64,000 bases of DNA from Xenorhabdus griffiniae (GCF_037265215.1 NZ_CP147737.1:3938001-4002000), one strand, 5' to 3'; shown: positions 1-11,306, numbered from the stretch's first letter. Notes: generated by a model from the letters alone, not told the origin. Numbers and translations: made by a program.

Positions 1-172
1 CAAAACGGTGTTTGGCGATGTAGTTGGCATATCCCATTGGCGTTAATTCATCGAACCAATCTTCTAGCAAGTTGTTGAACATCACAAAATACTGGGGATA
101 AAAGACGATCCCCGCCGGATCACATTCAGAAAAACGGATCTTATGGGGCTGTATAAATCTAAGCAGGCTCAT
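1..172 (-). CDS. Acyl-CoA thioesterase (hotdog fold), 5' part only
   Basis: The reading frame opens at an ATG (170-172) and runs off the left window edge, so only about 57 N-terminal residues are visible. They contain [15 protein letters not shown], the active-site stretch of the 4-hydroxybenzoyl-CoA thioesterase family: an Asp in D-P-A-G followed by F-Y. A strong ribosome site (AAGGAGC) precedes the ATG. The gene lies 24 nt after iorB on the same strand, so it is probably the third gene of the iorA-iorB unit and would hydrolyse an aryl- or indolyl-acyl-CoA made by the oxidoreductase. Family assignment is good; the substrate is inferred from context only. Confidence 0.8.
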   Translation of the reverse strand, partial: MSLLRFIQPHKIRFSECDPAGIVFYPQYFVMFNNLLEDWFDELTPMGYANYIAKHRF

Positions 173-196
173 TACAGGCTCCTTAGGATAAGTTCT

Positions 197-1774
197 TTAA
201 TATAAAGAGAGACGCTGCTGGCACTCGCGTAATCGGTCACCCTGCTCATCTGCCAATGCCGCTTCACGCAGTTGCCGCAGGCTGGCAGGAGATAAGTCAT
301 GCAGATGGTGATCAACAATCTCCATCAAGGTTTGAAAATGACGTGATCCACGAAAATAAGTATCACCATATCCCTTGATTAAGCGCTGACATTGGGCAAT
401 TTCCGTAGCCAGTTCGGGATTGCGCTTTGCTGTTACGCCAATTCGCCACAACCACTCTTCAATGCGTAGCGTTTCATGTTGAAAACGCAGCGTATAGCGG
501 CGCATTCGACGCCAACTTGCCAGCATACCAAGCAACAGATATCCCCGAAGGGAACTGGTGGTAATCACACGCCCACGGCTGAGTAATTTCGCCAACATAC
601 GATTGACAAAATGAGGACGAGACAACCAGCGACCAATATTGGCCGGCAAGCTGTCACAAACTTCTTCCATTCTGGGATGCAGAAAGTCATTGATCTCGAA
701 TAGTTGACCGTCTTTCACCCTCATTTCTTTCCTGACACGTTCGAATCGACTGGCACGAGTTTTGAGATCTGCCACCCGCATGGTGTCTTCGTAAGCCATC
801 CACAGTGCCAAATGGCGGGCAGTTTCACATAATAATTGCTCGTTCAATAATCGCTCATCCGGTTTAACGGCTTGCTCGATCAGATTTTGCAATCGGTCAA
901 GGTACAAACCGGCGTAAGCCAGATCTTGATAATCAATCAGGCGCCTGACACCTTCAATGGCGATGTCATGGACACAGGCAGGCAGCTTTTGCCGGATACG
1001 TAACAACAGGGCATTGACTTTCTTGTTCTGGGAAAAATAGTTCTGGGAAAAATAGTTATGGGAACGCAGGGCTTTTTGTGGAATATGGGATTCTGGCGCC
1101 GTTTTTGATTCTGCCTCCAGTTGTGTCCGGCTCAATCCCAAACCAAAGGCTTGCAAACTGGGTTCTATCCCCACGTTTTTCTTGATGATCGCTGCTTCAA
1201 ATTGATTACGACTAAACGGCAAGATCTCCGTCCCACAAAGTGCACCAAACAAGACTGCACTGATCACACTGCCACTCTTCTCTGCCATCTTCGCCATATC
1301 AAAATGGATAAAACGCAAAGCGGCTTGTCGGGATTGCTGGATCAATACTTCGCTATCCACACGCCCATCGCCCATTGCCGAACGCTCTTCCATCGAAAAT
1401 ATCCGATGGCTTGATGCGATTAGCGTCGTGCGATCCGCTGTTACCAAACCGCGTTGGACAGCGCGTCCGGCTTCCATTAATTCCGAAGCCAGTACAATAT
1501 CCACATCACCGGCAGTTGGCATTAATGCCAATACAGGTGTCGGTACTTCAGGATCATCAGCACCAGGAAATAATTCGACATAATAAATGGTTGCCCCAGT
1601 CCGCTGGGCGACACCCGGAACTGAAGTCGTTTGGGCGAAATAGCCATGCTCTTCCCCCAGGGTTACGATCCAATCGGCTAGTACACCGCCGCCTTCACCT
1701 CCCATCGCCAGAATAGCAATCTTAATCGGCTTTTTAGGCGAATTCGTGAACGGGGAATGGATGGATGGTGGCAT
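197..1774 (-). CDS. iorB: Indolepyruvate oxidoreductase subunit beta (IorB-like)
   Basis: A 525-residue protein. The N-terminal 200 residues form the gamma/beta domain of the 2-oxoacid:ferredoxin oxidoreductase family (glycine-rich AMGGEGGGVLADW near residue 24, then QTTSVPGVAQRTGA). A long C-terminal extension of about 250 residues, rich in charged helices, is typical of the long IorB form (DUF6537-type tail). With IorA it would oxidatively decarboxylate aryl pyruvates to acyl-CoA and pass electrons to ferredoxin. A good ribosome site (AAGGAG) precedes the ATG, and only 15 nt separate it from the iorA stop, so the genes are co-transcribed. The exact aryl pyruvate used cannot be read from sequence. 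Confidence 0.88.
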   Translation of the reverse strand: MPPSIHSPFTNSPKKPIKIAILAMGGEGGGVLADWIVTLGEEHGYFAQTTSVPGVAQRTGATIYYVELFPGADDPEVPTPVLALMPTAGDVDIVLASELMEAGRAVQRGLVTADRTTLIASSHRIFSMEERSAMGDGRVDSEVLIQQSRQAALRFIHFDMAKMAEKSGSVISAVLFGALCGTEILPFSRNQFEAAIIKKNVGIEPSLQAFGLGLSRTQLEAESKTAPESHIPQKALRSHNYFSQNYFSQNKKVNALLLRIRQKLPACVHDIAIEGVRRLIDYQDLAYAGLYLDRLQNLIEQAVKPDERLLNEQLLCETARHLALWMAYEDTMRVADLKTRASRFERVRKEMRVKDGQLFEINDFLHPRMEEVCDSLPANIGRWLSRPHFVNRMLAKLLSRGRVITTSSLRGYLLLGMLASWRRMRRYTLRFQHETLRIEEWLWRIGVTAKRNPELATEIAQCQRLIKGYGDTYFRGSRHFQTLMEIVDHHLHDLSPASLRQLREAALADEQGDRLRECQQRLSLY

Positions 1775-1789
1775 AAGTATGACTCCTTC

Positions 1790-3949
1790 TTAAAAATCAT
1801 ATTGCTTACGACGTTTAACATCGCGACGTTGCAAATAACCGATGAGTCCTTTGCGAATACGATGGAGCAGCCGCTCCCAACGATTGGGATTGCTAATGAT
1901 CCGTGCCTTAAAGAAAGAGGGGCACAACACTGCCGCATGAGATAATTCCCCGCACAACCCACAGCCCACACAGCTATTCAATACTGTTGTCACCGGATCG
2001 GTGCGCAATGGATCAGGATTCGGTTTAATCGATAGAGAAGGACAACCGGACAAACGGATACAAGAGTGATCGCCCGTGCAGGTATCAGGATCAACCCCAA
2101 ACTGTTCGCGGACGATCCGCTTCCCTGCCGCAATAGCGCCTTTGATTTTTACCTTCTCGCGCCGTTGTTTATTCAACATGCACTCACTCTGTGCGACCAA
2201 TACTTTTGGCCCATGCTTACCTGTTGTCAGCGCCTCGCGTAAGGTATTCATCATGGCTTTGAGATCGTAGGTACGTTTGATCGTGCGTACCCATTTCACC
2301 CCCACACCTTTAACTGCTTTTTCGATATCATGTCCGGTACTGCGATGGGGATTTAACGCTGTTGAAGAGGGAATATCTTGCCCTCCGGTTGCAGAGGTGT
2401 AACTGTTGTCCACAATAATGGTCAGATTGTCGCTGCGGTTAAAAACACTATTGGCTATACCAGTGGTTAAGCCGTTGTGCCAAAATCCACCATCCCCCAT
2501 AACTGAGATTGCCCGCTTATTCGTAATCGGTGTATTCAGTGCTGCCGCACTCGCTGCCCCCAATCCGTATCCCATCGTGGTATTACCCAAATTAAATGGC
2601 GGTAAAATGGCAAACAAATGACAACCAATATCAGCACTGATGTGATGTTGCCCCAACTCCCGTTCAAGCAATTTCATCGCCGTAAAGATTGGGCGCTCTG
2701 GGCAACCGGTGCAAAATCCAGGTGGACGGGTATGAACCGCCTCTTTTAGTGGATCTTTTGTCGGTAAAGTGACGGCTGGGATGCGTACCTGGCAGGCAGA
2801 CACCCCACTTTCCGCTGCAATTTTGCCGTAACGTTCAAGGAAAGCACGGAGTCCTGACAACACGGTAGCCGTGTTGTATTCCCCCGCCATCGGCAGTAAG
2901 TCCTTGCCATGTAACCGGGTCGCTATCTCACGTTGGCGCAAGATATTAGCGACATTCTGCTCGACAAAATTGGGCTGCCCTTCTTCCAGCACTAAAATCG
3001 CCCGCTTACCATGACAAAAACGTTCAAATTCTTCATCGATCAACGGGTAGGCGACATTCATGACATATAGCGGAATTTGGCTATTGCCAAAGACATCTGC
3101 CAACCCAAGTAAATTCAGGGCGCGGATCACGGTGTTATAGCATCCCCCTTGCAGGGCAAGGCCAACATCCTCCGCCTGTTCAGCGAAAAACTCATTCAGT
3201 GCGTGCTGTTGGATAAAACGCACCGCCGCAGGCCAGCGATCTTGCACTTTCTCTTTCTCATGCAAAAAACTGGCGGGAGGCAAAACAATACGGTTAAGAT
3301 CGCGCGTCGGATTTTCCAGTGCATCCTGAATCATAAACGTTGACGAACGATTTTTCTCACAGACAAACCGACCATGCACATGGCAAGCACGAATGCGCAT
3401 CTGTAACATCACGGGGGTATGACTGGCTTCTGATAGCGCAAACCCCATCTTCACCGCCTGTACAATCGAAGGCAGATTGGGGCGAGGATCGAGCAACCAG
3501 ATCTGAGACTTCATCGCGAAAGCATGGCTGCGCTCCTGCATAATGGAAGAGCCCTCACCATAGTCTTCACCGACAATAATCAGCGCACCACCCACCACGC
3601 CGCCCGATGCCAGATTTGCCAATGCATCTGAGGCAACATTCGTGCCCGCCGTCGATTTAAACGTGATGGCTCCGCGCAGTGGGTAATTCACGGAAGCGGC
3701 AAGCGTCGCAGCAGCGGTGGCTTCACTGGCACTGTTTTCAAAACGAATGCCATATTCAGATAAAATATCCTGTGCATCCAACAACACATCCATCAGATGG
3801 GAAATTGGCGCCCCCTGATAGCCGGCCACATATGCCACCCCCGATTCCAACAGTGCTTTTGTCACGGCAAGTATGCCTTCACCACTGAAAACTTCGCCCT
3901 GTCCCAGACGTAATTTTTTCACTTCTTCGACAAATGATCGTTCAGCCAT
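1790..3949 (-). CDS. iorA: Indolepyruvate:ferredoxin oxidoreductase subunit alpha
   Basis: A 719-residue protein with the expected order: pyrimidine-binding pyruvate synthase domain (about 20-200), a middle domain, and a thiamine-diphosphate domain with GDGGFW at 486-491 and N515 (VDNSYTS). A C-terminal ferredoxin-like segment carries Cys 624, 630 and 636 and CVGCGLC at 660-666, ligands for iron-sulfur clusters. The start ATG has a GAGGTAAG ribosome site. It is the first gene of a leftward iorA-iorB-thioesterase unit and faces a divergent AraC-family regulator gene 410 bp away, a usual arrangement for a locally controlled catabolic operon. Confidence 0.92.
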   Translation of the reverse strand: MAERSFVEEVKKLRLGQGEVFSGEGILAVTKALLESGVAYVAGYQGAPISHLMDVLLDAQDILSEYGIRFENSASEATAAATLAASVNYPLRGAITFKSTAGTNVASDALANLASGGVVGGALIIVGEDYGEGSSIMQERSHAFAMKSQIWLLDPRPNLPSIVQAVKMGFALSEASHTPVMLQMRIRACHVHGRFVCEKNRSSTFMIQDALENPTRDLNRIVLPPASFLHEKEKVQDRWPAAVRFIQQHALNEFFAEQAEDVGLALQGGCYNTVIRALNLLGLADVFGNSQIPLYVMNVAYPLIDEEFERFCHGKRAILVLEEGQPNFVEQNVANILRQREIATRLHGKDLLPMAGEYNTATVLSGLRAFLERYGKIAAESGVSACQVRIPAVTLPTKDPLKEAVHTRPPGFCTGCPERPIFTAMKLLERELGQHHISADIGCHLFAILPPFNLGNTTMGYGLGAASAAALNTPITNKRAISVMGDGGFWHNGLTTGIANSVFNRSDNLTIIVDNSYTSATGGQDIPSSTALNPHRSTGHDIEKAVKGVGVKWVRTIKRTYDLKAMMNTLREALTTGKHGPKVLVAQSECMLNKQRREKVKIKGAIAAGKRIVREQFGVDPDTCTGDHSCIRLSGCPSLSIKPNPDPLRTDPVTTVLNSCVGCGLCGELSHAAVLCPSFFKARIISNPNRWERLLHRIRKGLIGYLQRRDVKRRKQYDF

Positions 3950-4358
3950 GCTTACCTCACCGTGTCCGCTTTACACCTTTTCGTTATCTTTTATGTAATT
4001 CGGCTATGCGTTAACGGTCAATGCATGATTTGTCATGTAATTATGATTTATGCAGTGTTTGGATAAAGTGAGCAGCAGGCGGATATAAAGTACCCATCAT
4101 CAATATATTTATCATCATATATATTTCATTTAAATAATATGTGGATACTGTTATCAGATAATTGAATAAGGTTAATTCTGTTATTTTTTCTATCCCGAAT
4201 AAACAAAACAGGGAATATACGCATTAAACTTCAAGTTGTAATTTACAACACGATATGAAATCTCACGCATCTTGAAGTTAAATTGGTATAAACACGTTAT
4301 TAGCGGGATATCTCATACATCATAACAACGATATGACTGGCTAGAGGTATCTGAAATT
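3950..4358. promoter_or_regulatory. Divergent intergenic region, iorA and araC-type regulator
   Basis: A 409-bp gap between divergent genes. It is AT-rich (4090-4180 especially) and holds no convincing ORF. It should contain both promoters and the binding sites of the AraC-type protein encoded to its right, but I could not pick a unique site. An inverted repeat (see 4227-4279) lies in its right half. Confidence 0.5.
4227..4279. repeat. Small inverted repeat, AACTTCAAG / CTTGAAGTT
   Basis: AACTTCAAG (4227-4235) is matched by its exact complement CTTGAAGTT (4271-4279) with a 35-nt interior. A related but shorter pair, CCTTCAAG / CTTGAAGG, occurs at 9063-9088 after dnaG. It looks like a dispersed intergenic palindromic element of the host; two copies in the window are too few to define a family. 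Confidence 0.4.
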
Positions 4359-5456
4359 ATGAGCAATTCGTGGTCTTACGATTATTTTGGATCTAAAAAT
4401 ACTGAATCAAAGCACACTGGTTCTCGAAGAGCAGAATCAAGATATTCCACTACAAACTGTTCAGATCCTAAATATGCGGTGACAAAAATTGGGGAGCATC
4501 TCAATTCGCCAGAACATTTACTTTTTTCATCCAACGATTTTGATGAAGTTAAATCTATGGTCGGACGGATTATGCAGCCTCATCAGCTAACTATACTAGG
4601 TAACAATCAAAAGCTGGACGCCAAAATGCACTATATTCCACTGGGGGATATTTCTATGAGCCGGTTGCGTTACGGTGCCAGCGTTGAAATCACGCCAGGA
4701 GAATTGGATGCGTTCTTTCTCATCCAGATGCCGCTGGCCGGCTGTGCGGATATTGAAAGCGGCAGCCAGTGTCTTGATTCCACCCCCAATCTGGCTTCCA
4801 TTCTCAGCCCAAATCAGCATACTTCCATGCGCTGGAACGCCGATAATGACCAGTTTATGGTCAGGATCTCCCGCTCCTTGTTGGAGAGAACGCTTGTCGG
4901 CCAATTAGGGCACCCTCTGGATCAACCACTGGTATTTGAACTGGGGTTTGAATGGCAACGCTGTCAGGCATGGCGCTGTTTGATGCCTTATATTCTGGAA
5001 TGTACCACCCAGGTACCTGATATCTTGCAACACAAACTGATTACCAACCAAATAGAGCAATTGATTTCCGTTACCCTGCTGTCCACCCATCAACATAATT
5101 ACAGTGACACGCCTACTAACCGTCGGTGCTCCATTCGCCCACGGCATGTACGACGAGTTCAGGAATATTTGCAGGCTCATGCCCACGAACCCATAACCGT
5201 AGAGCAACTCGCCCAGGTAGCAGGAGTCAGCCTACGCAGTCTCTATTCCGGCTTTAAGGAATTTCTGAATATTAGCCCGATGCAGTATTTACGTAACCTG
5301 CGTATGGAACATGTGCGCACAGAACTCCTGGCTGGAGAAGCCACCAGCGTCACAGGCGTCGCCCTGCGTTGGGGATTCGCCCATATGGGGCGCTTTAGCG
5401 CGGAATATAAAGCCCGTTATGGTGAAACACCAAGTAAAAGCCTGAAACGCGGCTGA
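4359..5456 (+). CDS. AraC-family transcriptional regulator
   Basis: A 365-residue protein. The C-terminal 100 residues are the double helix-turn-helix of AraC/XylS proteins (ITVEQLAQVAGVSLRSLY, then a second helix ending in ALRWGFAHMGRFSAEYK and a Y-G-E-T-P-S-K turn). The N-terminal part resembles the AraC-binding-like effector domain of activators of aromatic catabolism. It is divergent from iorA-iorB-thioesterase, so it probably controls that operon in response to an aryl acid or pyruvate. The first 45 residues are low-complexity (Ser/Thr/Tyr) and the true start may be downstream; the given ATG has a weak GAGGT site. Confidence 0.87.
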   Translation: MSNSWSYDYFGSKNTESKHTGSRRAESRYSTTNCSDPKYAVTKIGEHLNSPEHLLFSSNDFDEVKSMVGRIMQPHQLTILGNNQKLDAKMHYIPLGDISMSRLRYGASVEITPGELDAFFLIQMPLAGCADIESGSQCLDSTPNLASILSPNQHTSMRWNADNDQFMVRISRSLLERTLVGQLGHPLDQPLVFELGFEWQRCQAWRCLMPYILECTTQVPDILQHKLITNQIEQLISVTLLSTHQHNYSDTPTNRRCSIRPRHVRRVQEYLQAHAHEPITVEQLAQVAGVSLRSLYSGFKEFLNISPMQYLRNLRMEHVRTELLAGEATSVTGVALRWGFAHMGRFSAEYKARYGETPSKSLKRG

Positions 5457-5513
5457 CAACCCAAAAGGCTGAGTCCCCAATAGCACTCAGCCCATATCAA
5501 ACAACGTCTTTTA

Positions 5514-6551
5514 TTACTTTTGCAAAGCAGGCAAATCTGCCAACGGCCAACGTGCTTTCACCGTTACACCTAATTCACCAGCAGTGCCTCCTTGCAAACG
5601 GATCATACCAGCCAGCGCGATCATTGCTCCATTATCAGTACAGAATTCAGGTCGGGCATAGAAAACTTCGCCCCCCAACTTTTCCATCACGGCCTGCATC
5701 TTGGTACGCAAGGTTCGGTTTGCACTCACTCCACCTGCCATCACCAGCCGTTTGAATCCCGTCTGTTCCAATGCTCGTTTACACTTAATTGCCAGTGTAT
5801 CCACGACGGCATCTTCAAAGGCGCGGGCGATATCTGCTTTAGTTTGCTCATCCTCAGCCATATTATGACCATGAATGTTATCGCGGATCGTATTCGCTGC
5901 GAACGTTTTCAGGCCAGAGAAACTGAAATCCAACCCCGGACGATCGGTCATCGGGCGGGGGAAAATAAAACGCCCTGCCTTCCCCTGTTGCGCCATACGG
6001 GAAAGCACTGGCCCGCCTGGGTAATCTAAACCAAGCAGTTTTGCTGTTTTATCAAAAGCCTCGCCAGCAGCATCATCGATGGATTCACCCAACAGTTTGT
6101 ATTCACCGATACCCGTTACACTAATAAGCTGGGTATGACCACCTGAAACCAGCAAAGCAACAAAAGGAAACTCAGGGCTGTTTTCTTCCAGCATCGGAGC
6201 TAGCAAATGGCCTTCCATATGATGCACAGGAATAGCAGGTACATCCCAGGCAAATGCCAGTGAACGTCCAATGGTTGCTCCAACCAGCAACGCACCAACC
6301 AATCCCGGCCCCGCAGTGTAAGCCACTGCATCAATGTCTTTACTCGTCAACCCTGCTTCCTTCAAAGCCGCCTGAATCAAAGGAACCGTTTTACGAATGT
6401 GATCACGGGACGCCAGTTCAGGCACAACACCACCATAATCAGCATGTAGCTTGACCTGGCTGTATAATTGATTGGCTAGCAGACCGGTTTCTTCGTCATA
6501 AATTGCGATTCCGGTTTCATCGCAGGACGTTTCTATACCTAAAACTCGCAT
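5514..6551 (-). CDS. tsaD: tRNA threonylcarbamoyladenosine transferase TsaD
   Basis: A 345-residue protein, close to the usual 337 for enterobacteria. It starts with the diagnostic [13 protein letters not shown] and carries the metal-binding HHMEGH motif near residue 110 and the ATP-site segments [10 protein letters not shown] and FSFSGLKT. With TsaB/TsaE it transfers the threonylcarbamoyl group to A37 of ANN-decoding tRNAs. It is divergent from rpsU, as in E. coli, with 406 bp between. Confidence 0.98.
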   Translation of the reverse strand: MRVLGIETSCDETGIAIYDEETGLLANQLYSQVKLHADYGGVVPELASRDHIRKTVPLIQAALKEAGLTSKDIDAVAYTAGPGLVGALLVGATIGRSLAFAWDVPAIPVHHMEGHLLAPMLEENSPEFPFVALLVSGGHTQLISVTGIGEYKLLGESIDDAAGEAFDKTAKLLGLDYPGGPVLSRMAQQGKAGRFIFPRPMTDRPGLDFSFSGLKTFAANTIRDNIHGHNMAEDEQTKADIARAFEDAVVDTLAIKCKRALEQTGFKRLVMAGGVSANRTLRTKMQAVMEKLGGEVFYARPEFCTDNGAMIALAGMIRLQGGTAGELGVTVKARWPLADLPALQK

Positions 6552-7173
<622 letters not shown>

Positions 7174-7226
7174 TCTTCGCGGTCAGTCCGCTTAGTGGTT
7201 GTATTAACAAACTACTGCAGTTAAAG

Positions 7227-7253
7227 GCCGTGCTTTCCCAAAGGAAGCGCGGC
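7227..7253 (+). terminator. Internal attenuator hairpin between rpsU and dnaG
   Basis: GCCGTGCTTTCC and GGAAGCGCGGC form an imperfect GC-rich hairpin 55 bp after rpsU, followed by a short pyrimidine stretch. E. coli has an internal terminator (T1) at this place that lowers dnaG expression relative to rpsU; this is its likely counterpart. Confidence 0.6.
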
Positions 7254-7287
7254 TTATTCTCGTTCATCAACAGGCGAAAAAGGGCTT

Positions 7288-9036
7288 ATGGCTGGACGAA
7301 TTCCACGCGCATTTATCAATGACTTGTTAGCAAGAACCGATATCATTGATTTGATCGATGTTAGGGTGCCTTTGAAAAAGAAAGGTAAAAACCATCAAGC
7401 GTGCTGTCCTTTTCATAACGAAAAAACCCCTTCATTCACTGTAAATGGTGATAAGCAGTTTTACCATTGCTTCGGTTGCGGAGCACATGGCAATGTCATT
7501 GATTTTTTAATGAATTATGACAGGCTGGACTTTATCGAATCCATCGAAGAGCTGGCCGCAATGCATGGGCTGGAAGTCCCCTACGAAGCAGGTTCCGGCA
7601 GTAGTCAAATCGAACGTCACCAAAGGCAAAATCTTTATCAACTGATGGAGAAGCTCAATAGCTTCTATCAGCATTCACTGAATACTCCCAACGCCCAATC
7701 AGCCCGGCAATATTTGGCTCAGCGTGGACTCAGTGAAGAGATCATTCAGCGTTTCGCCATTGGTTTTGCGCCTGCGGGATGGAATAACGCCTTAAAACGG
7801 TTTGCCCATAATGCGGAAGAGCGCAAACAGTTAGACGATGCAGGAATGCTGGTCACGAACGATAGTGGCCGCACTTATGATCGTTTCCGTGAGCGGGTGA
7901 TGTTCCCCATTCGCGATCGTCGTGGTCGCGTAATTGCATTCGGCGGCCGAGTGCTGGGAGATGAACTTCCCAAGTACCTGAACTCGCCGGAAACAGAAAT
8001 TTTCCATAAAGGCCGCCAGTTATATGGTCTTTATGAGGCACAGCAAAGCCACAATACCCTGACAAAGCTATTGGTGGTTGAAGGTTATATGGATGTTGTT
8101 GCGCTAGCCCAATTTGGCATTGACTATGCCGTGGCTTCGCTGGGAACGTCCACAACCGCTGAACACGTGCAGTTACTTTTCAGGACAACCGATAATGTCA
8201 TCTGTTGTTACGATGGTGACCGTGCAGGTCGTGATGCCGCATGGCGTACATTAGAAACAGCGCTGCCTTATCTGAATGATGGTCGGCAATTACGTTTTAT
8301 GTTCTTGCCTGATGGTGAAGATCCTGATTCATTGATTCGTAAAGAAGGACGGGAAGCATTCGAGCAGAGCATGGAAAAGGCATTGACGTTATCTGCATTT
8401 TTGTTTGAATCACTCTTGCCACAGGTTGATTTAAGTAACCCAGAAGGAACGACTAAACTCAGTTCGCTAGCCATGCCACTGATAAGTCTTATCCCAGGGG
8501 AAACACTGCGGCTTTACCTGCTTCAAGAGCTTGGAAACCTGTTAGGGACGCCTGATACAACACAATTGGAACGATTTTTGGCAAAACTTGTCAAAAAAGA
8601 TACCAATACTTATCAGGCGCTAAAACTGAAACCAACAACAATGCGCATACTGATCGCATTACTGGTACAGAATCCGCATTTAGCGACATTGGTTCCCCCA
8701 TTACAGGGAATGTTTTCTACTCAGATAGCAGGACTGCCATTATTCATAGAGCTTGTCGATACGTGCCTTGCGCAACCAGGTTTAACCACTGGGCAACTGT
8801 TAGAGCAATATCGCGATAATAAGTATGCTAAACAGCTTGAAAAACTCGCTGCATGGAACGATATACAAATAGAAGAGATTGCTGAAAAGACTTTCAGCGA
8901 TGCACTGAACCATCTTTTTGCGTCAGCACTTGATGAACGTTTTAATTTTCTAATGGCTAAAGAGAGAACTGAAGGCCTAACACCAGAAGAGCGTGAAGAA
9001 GTCCGGTTAATTACGATATCTGGTGCGAGGAAATAA
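7288..9036 (+). CDS. dnaG: DNA primase
   Basis: A 582-residue protein, the family's normal size. The N-terminal zinc-binding domain has CCPFHNEKTPSF and HCFGCG (about residues 39-65), followed by the RNA polymerase core with the TOPRIM segment VVEGYMDVVAL and the acidic metal site YDGDRAGRDAA, and a C-terminal helicase-interaction domain. It makes RNA primers at the replication fork. Second gene of the rpsU-dnaG-rpoD operon. Confidence 0.99.
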   Translation: MAGRIPRAFINDLLARTDIIDLIDVRVPLKKKGKNHQACCPFHNEKTPSFTVNGDKQFYHCFGCGAHGNVIDFLMNYDRLDFIESIEELAAMHGLEVPYEAGSGSSQIERHQRQNLYQLMEKLNSFYQHSLNTPNAQSARQYLAQRGLSEEIIQRFAIGFAPAGWNNALKRFAHNAEERKQLDDAGMLVTNDSGRTYDRFRERVMFPIRDRRGRVIAFGGRVLGDELPKYLNSPETEIFHKGRQLYGLYEAQQSHNTLTKLLVVEGYMDVVALAQFGIDYAVASLGTSTTAEHVQLLFRTTDNVICCYDGDRAGRDAAWRTLETALPYLNDGRQLRFMFLPDGEDPDSLIRKEGREAFEQSMEKALTLSAFLFESLLPQVDLSNPEGTTKLSSLAMPLISLIPGETLRLYLLQELGNLLGTPDTTQLERFLAKLVKKDTNTYQALKLKPTTMRILIALLVQNPHLATLVPPLQGMFSTQIAGLPLFIELVDTCLAQPGLTTGQLLEQYRDNKYAKQLEKLAAWNDIQIEEIAEKTFSDALNHLFASALDERFNFLMAKERTEGLTPEEREEVRLITISGARK

Positions 9037-9385
9037 GAATCTGTCTCAGCAAGGCTATATTCCTTCAAGACGATATTAACTTGAAGGTTATACTATTTGG
9101 CTTACTTATATAGGTTTATTCCTTGATATGGTTTGCTGAAACTATCGTTTGATAAAAATATCACTCGATAAAATATAACTTGGTGAAACAGGTTCTCAAC
9201 CAAAACCTAAAATCACAGACACAGAATTCACGGCTTAAATGCCGCATTAGGTAGGGCAGGTACCCCTACAATTGCCGCAATTGAGGGCAGCGGCAATACA
9301 ATGAAAACGCCCCTAAATATTATTGTTGGCATATTTGTTTCGCCGACCGACACCAACCAATACTCTGAAGTGTGGATACCGTCTT
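9037..9385. promoter_or_regulatory. dnaG-rpoD intergenic region with two hairpins
   Basis: A 349-bp gap. CCTTCAAG (9063-9070) pairs with CTTGAAGG (9081-9088), and ATTGCCGC (9271-9278) pairs with GCGGCAAT (9290-9297). Neither is followed by a T-run, so they are more likely mRNA processing or leader structures than terminators. No ORF is evident. In E. coli an RNase E cut occurs between these genes. Confidence 0.4.
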
Positions 9386-11236
9386 ATGGAGCAAAACCCG
9401 CAGTCACAGCTAAAGCTACTTGTCACCCGAGGTAAGGAGCAAGGCTATTTGACCTATGCTGAGGTCAATGACCATCTGCCGGAAGATATCGTCGATTCTG
9501 ATCAGATAGAAGATATCATCCAAATGATCAATGACATGGGCATCCAGGTAATGGAAGAAGCACCTGATGCCGATGATCTCATGTTGGCAGAAAACACAAA
9601 CGACACAGATGAAGACGCAGTGGAAGCAGCTGCGCAAGTGCTATCTAGTGTTGAGTCAGAAATCGGTCGTACCACTGATCCGGTTCGCATGTACATGCGC
9701 GAAATGGGTACGGTTGAACTCTTGACTCGCGAAGGTGAGATTGACATTGCAAAGCGCATTGAAGATGGCATCAACCAAGTGCAGTGCTCCGTTGCTGAAT
9801 ACCCTGAAGCGATTACTTACCTGTTAGAACAATACGACCGTGTTGAATCCGGCGAGAGTCGTCTGTCCGATTTGATCACAGGTTTCGTTGATCCTAACGC
9901 AGAAGAAGATCTTGCCCCAACCGCCACTCACGTTGGCTCAGAACTTCCGCAGGAAGAACTTGACGACGATGATGACGATGAGGATGAAGATCGTGATGAT
10001 GATGCTGACAGCGAAGAGGATAACAGCATCGATCCTGAACTCGCTCGCCAGAAATTTTCGGAACTGCGTGAACAACATAATCTGACTCGTCAGGCGATTA
10101 AGACACACGGTCGTAGTCATCCTAATTCCGCAGCAGAAATATTAACTTTATCTGAAGTATTTAAACAGTTCCGTCTGGTGCCAAAGCAATTTGATCATCT
10201 GGTCAACAATATGCGTTCCATGATGGATCGCGTACGTCTTCAGGAACGTCAGATCATGAAGATGTGTGTTGAACAGTGCAAAATGCCAAAGAAAATCTTC
10301 ATCACGCTGTTCTCTGGCAATGAAACTACTGATACATGGTTCACTGCTGCAAAAGCAATGAATAAGCCATGGTCTGACAAGTTGCTGGAAGTTGAAGAAG
10401 AAATTATGCGTAGCCTGCAAAAGTTACGCCAGATCGAAGAAGAAACCGGCCTGACCATTGAACAGGTCAAAGACATCAACCGTCGCATGTCAATCGGTGA
10501 AGCGAAAGCCCGCCGTGCGAAAAAAGAGATGGTTGAGGCTAACCTGCGTCTGGTTATTTCGATTGCGAAGAAATATACCAACCGTGGCCTACAATTCCTC
10601 GATTTGATTCAGGAAGGTAATATCGGTTTGATGAAAGCGGTTGATAAATTTGAATACCGTCGTGGTTACAAATTCTCAACTTACGCAACATGGTGGATCC
10701 GTCAGGCGATCACACGTTCTATCGCAGACCAGGCACGCACCATCCGTATCCCAGTACATATGATTGAGACCATCAACAAACTCAATCGTATTTCCCGCCA
10801 GATGTTGCAGGAAATGGGGCGTGAGCCTTCACCGGAAGAGCTGGCAGAACGTATGATGATGCCTGAAGACAAGATCCGCAAGGTACTGAAAATTGCCAAA
10901 GAACCCATCTCCATGGAAACCCCTGTGGGTGATGATGAAGATTCACATTTGGGCGATTTTATCGAGGATACCACTCTCGAACTGCCGCTGGATTCAGCAA
11001 CTTCAGAAAGCCTGCGCGCAGCAACTCACGATGTGTTGGCAGGTCTGACTGCACGTGAAGCGAAAGTTCTGCGTATGCGCTTTGGTATCGATATGAACAC
11101 TGACCATACTCTGGAAGAAGTGGGTAAACAATTTGATGTAACCCGCGAACGTATTCGTCAGATCGAAGCAAAAGCACTGCGTAAACTGCGCCATCCGAGC
11201 CGTTCCGAGGTACTGCGCAGCTTCCTTGATGACTAA
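9386..11236 (+). CDS. rpoD: RNA polymerase sigma factor RpoD (sigma 70)
   Basis: A 616-residue protein from the ATG at 9386 ([20 protein letters not shown]), which matches the family's N-terminus; an in-frame start 63 nt upstream is not conserved in style. Region 1.1, a long acidic non-conserved insert (residues about 190-220), region 2 with [17 protein letters not shown], region 3, and the region 4 HTH ([20 protein letters not shown]) are all present. It directs transcription of housekeeping genes. Last gene of the operon. Confidence 0.99.
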   Translation: MEQNPQSQLKLLVTRGKEQGYLTYAEVNDHLPEDIVDSDQIEDIIQMINDMGIQVMEEAPDADDLMLAENTNDTDEDAVEAAAQVLSSVESEIGRTTDPVRMYMREMGTVELLTREGEIDIAKRIEDGINQVQCSVAEYPEAITYLLEQYDRVESGESRLSDLITGFVDPNAEEDLAPTATHVGSELPQEELDDDDDDEDEDRDDDADSEEDNSIDPELARQKFSELREQHNLTRQAIKTHGRSHPNSAAEILTLSEVFKQFRLVPKQFDHLVNNMRSMMDRVRLQERQIMKMCVEQCKMPKKIFITLFSGNETTDTWFTAAKAMNKPWSDKLLEVEEEIMRSLQKLRQIEEETGLTIEQVKDINRRMSIGEAKARRAKKEMVEANLRLVISIAKKYTNRGLQFLDLIQEGNIGLMKAVDKFEYRRGYKFSTYATWWIRQAITRSIADQARTIRIPVHMIETINKLNRISRQMLQEMGREPSPEELAERMMMPEDKIRKVLKIAKEPISMETPVGDDEDSHLGDFIEDTTLELPLDSATSESLRAATHDVLAGLTAREAKVLRMRFGIDMNTDHTLEEVGKQFDVTRERIRQIEAKALRKLRHPSRSEVLRSFLDD

Positions 11237-11260
11237 CCAACGGATTTAGTGATAAATCTA

Positions 11261-11290
11261 AAAAGCGTCTGTTTCGGCAGACGCTTTTTT
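11261..11290 (+). terminator. Intrinsic terminator of the rpsU-dnaG-rpoD operon
   Basis: A perfect 11-bp stem (AAAAGCGTCTG / CAGACGCTTTT) with a 6-nt loop and a run of six T lies 25 bp after the rpoD stop. It may also stop the convergent acetyltransferase transcript. Confidence 0.93.
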
Positions 11291-11306
11291 ATTAACGGTT
11301 GCAATT

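Noticed and set aside
10000..10020. Acidic insert in rpoD as a possible frameshift or foreign insert
   Set aside because: An acidic non-conserved region between sigma regions 1 and 2 is normal for enterobacterial RpoD, and the frame is intact.
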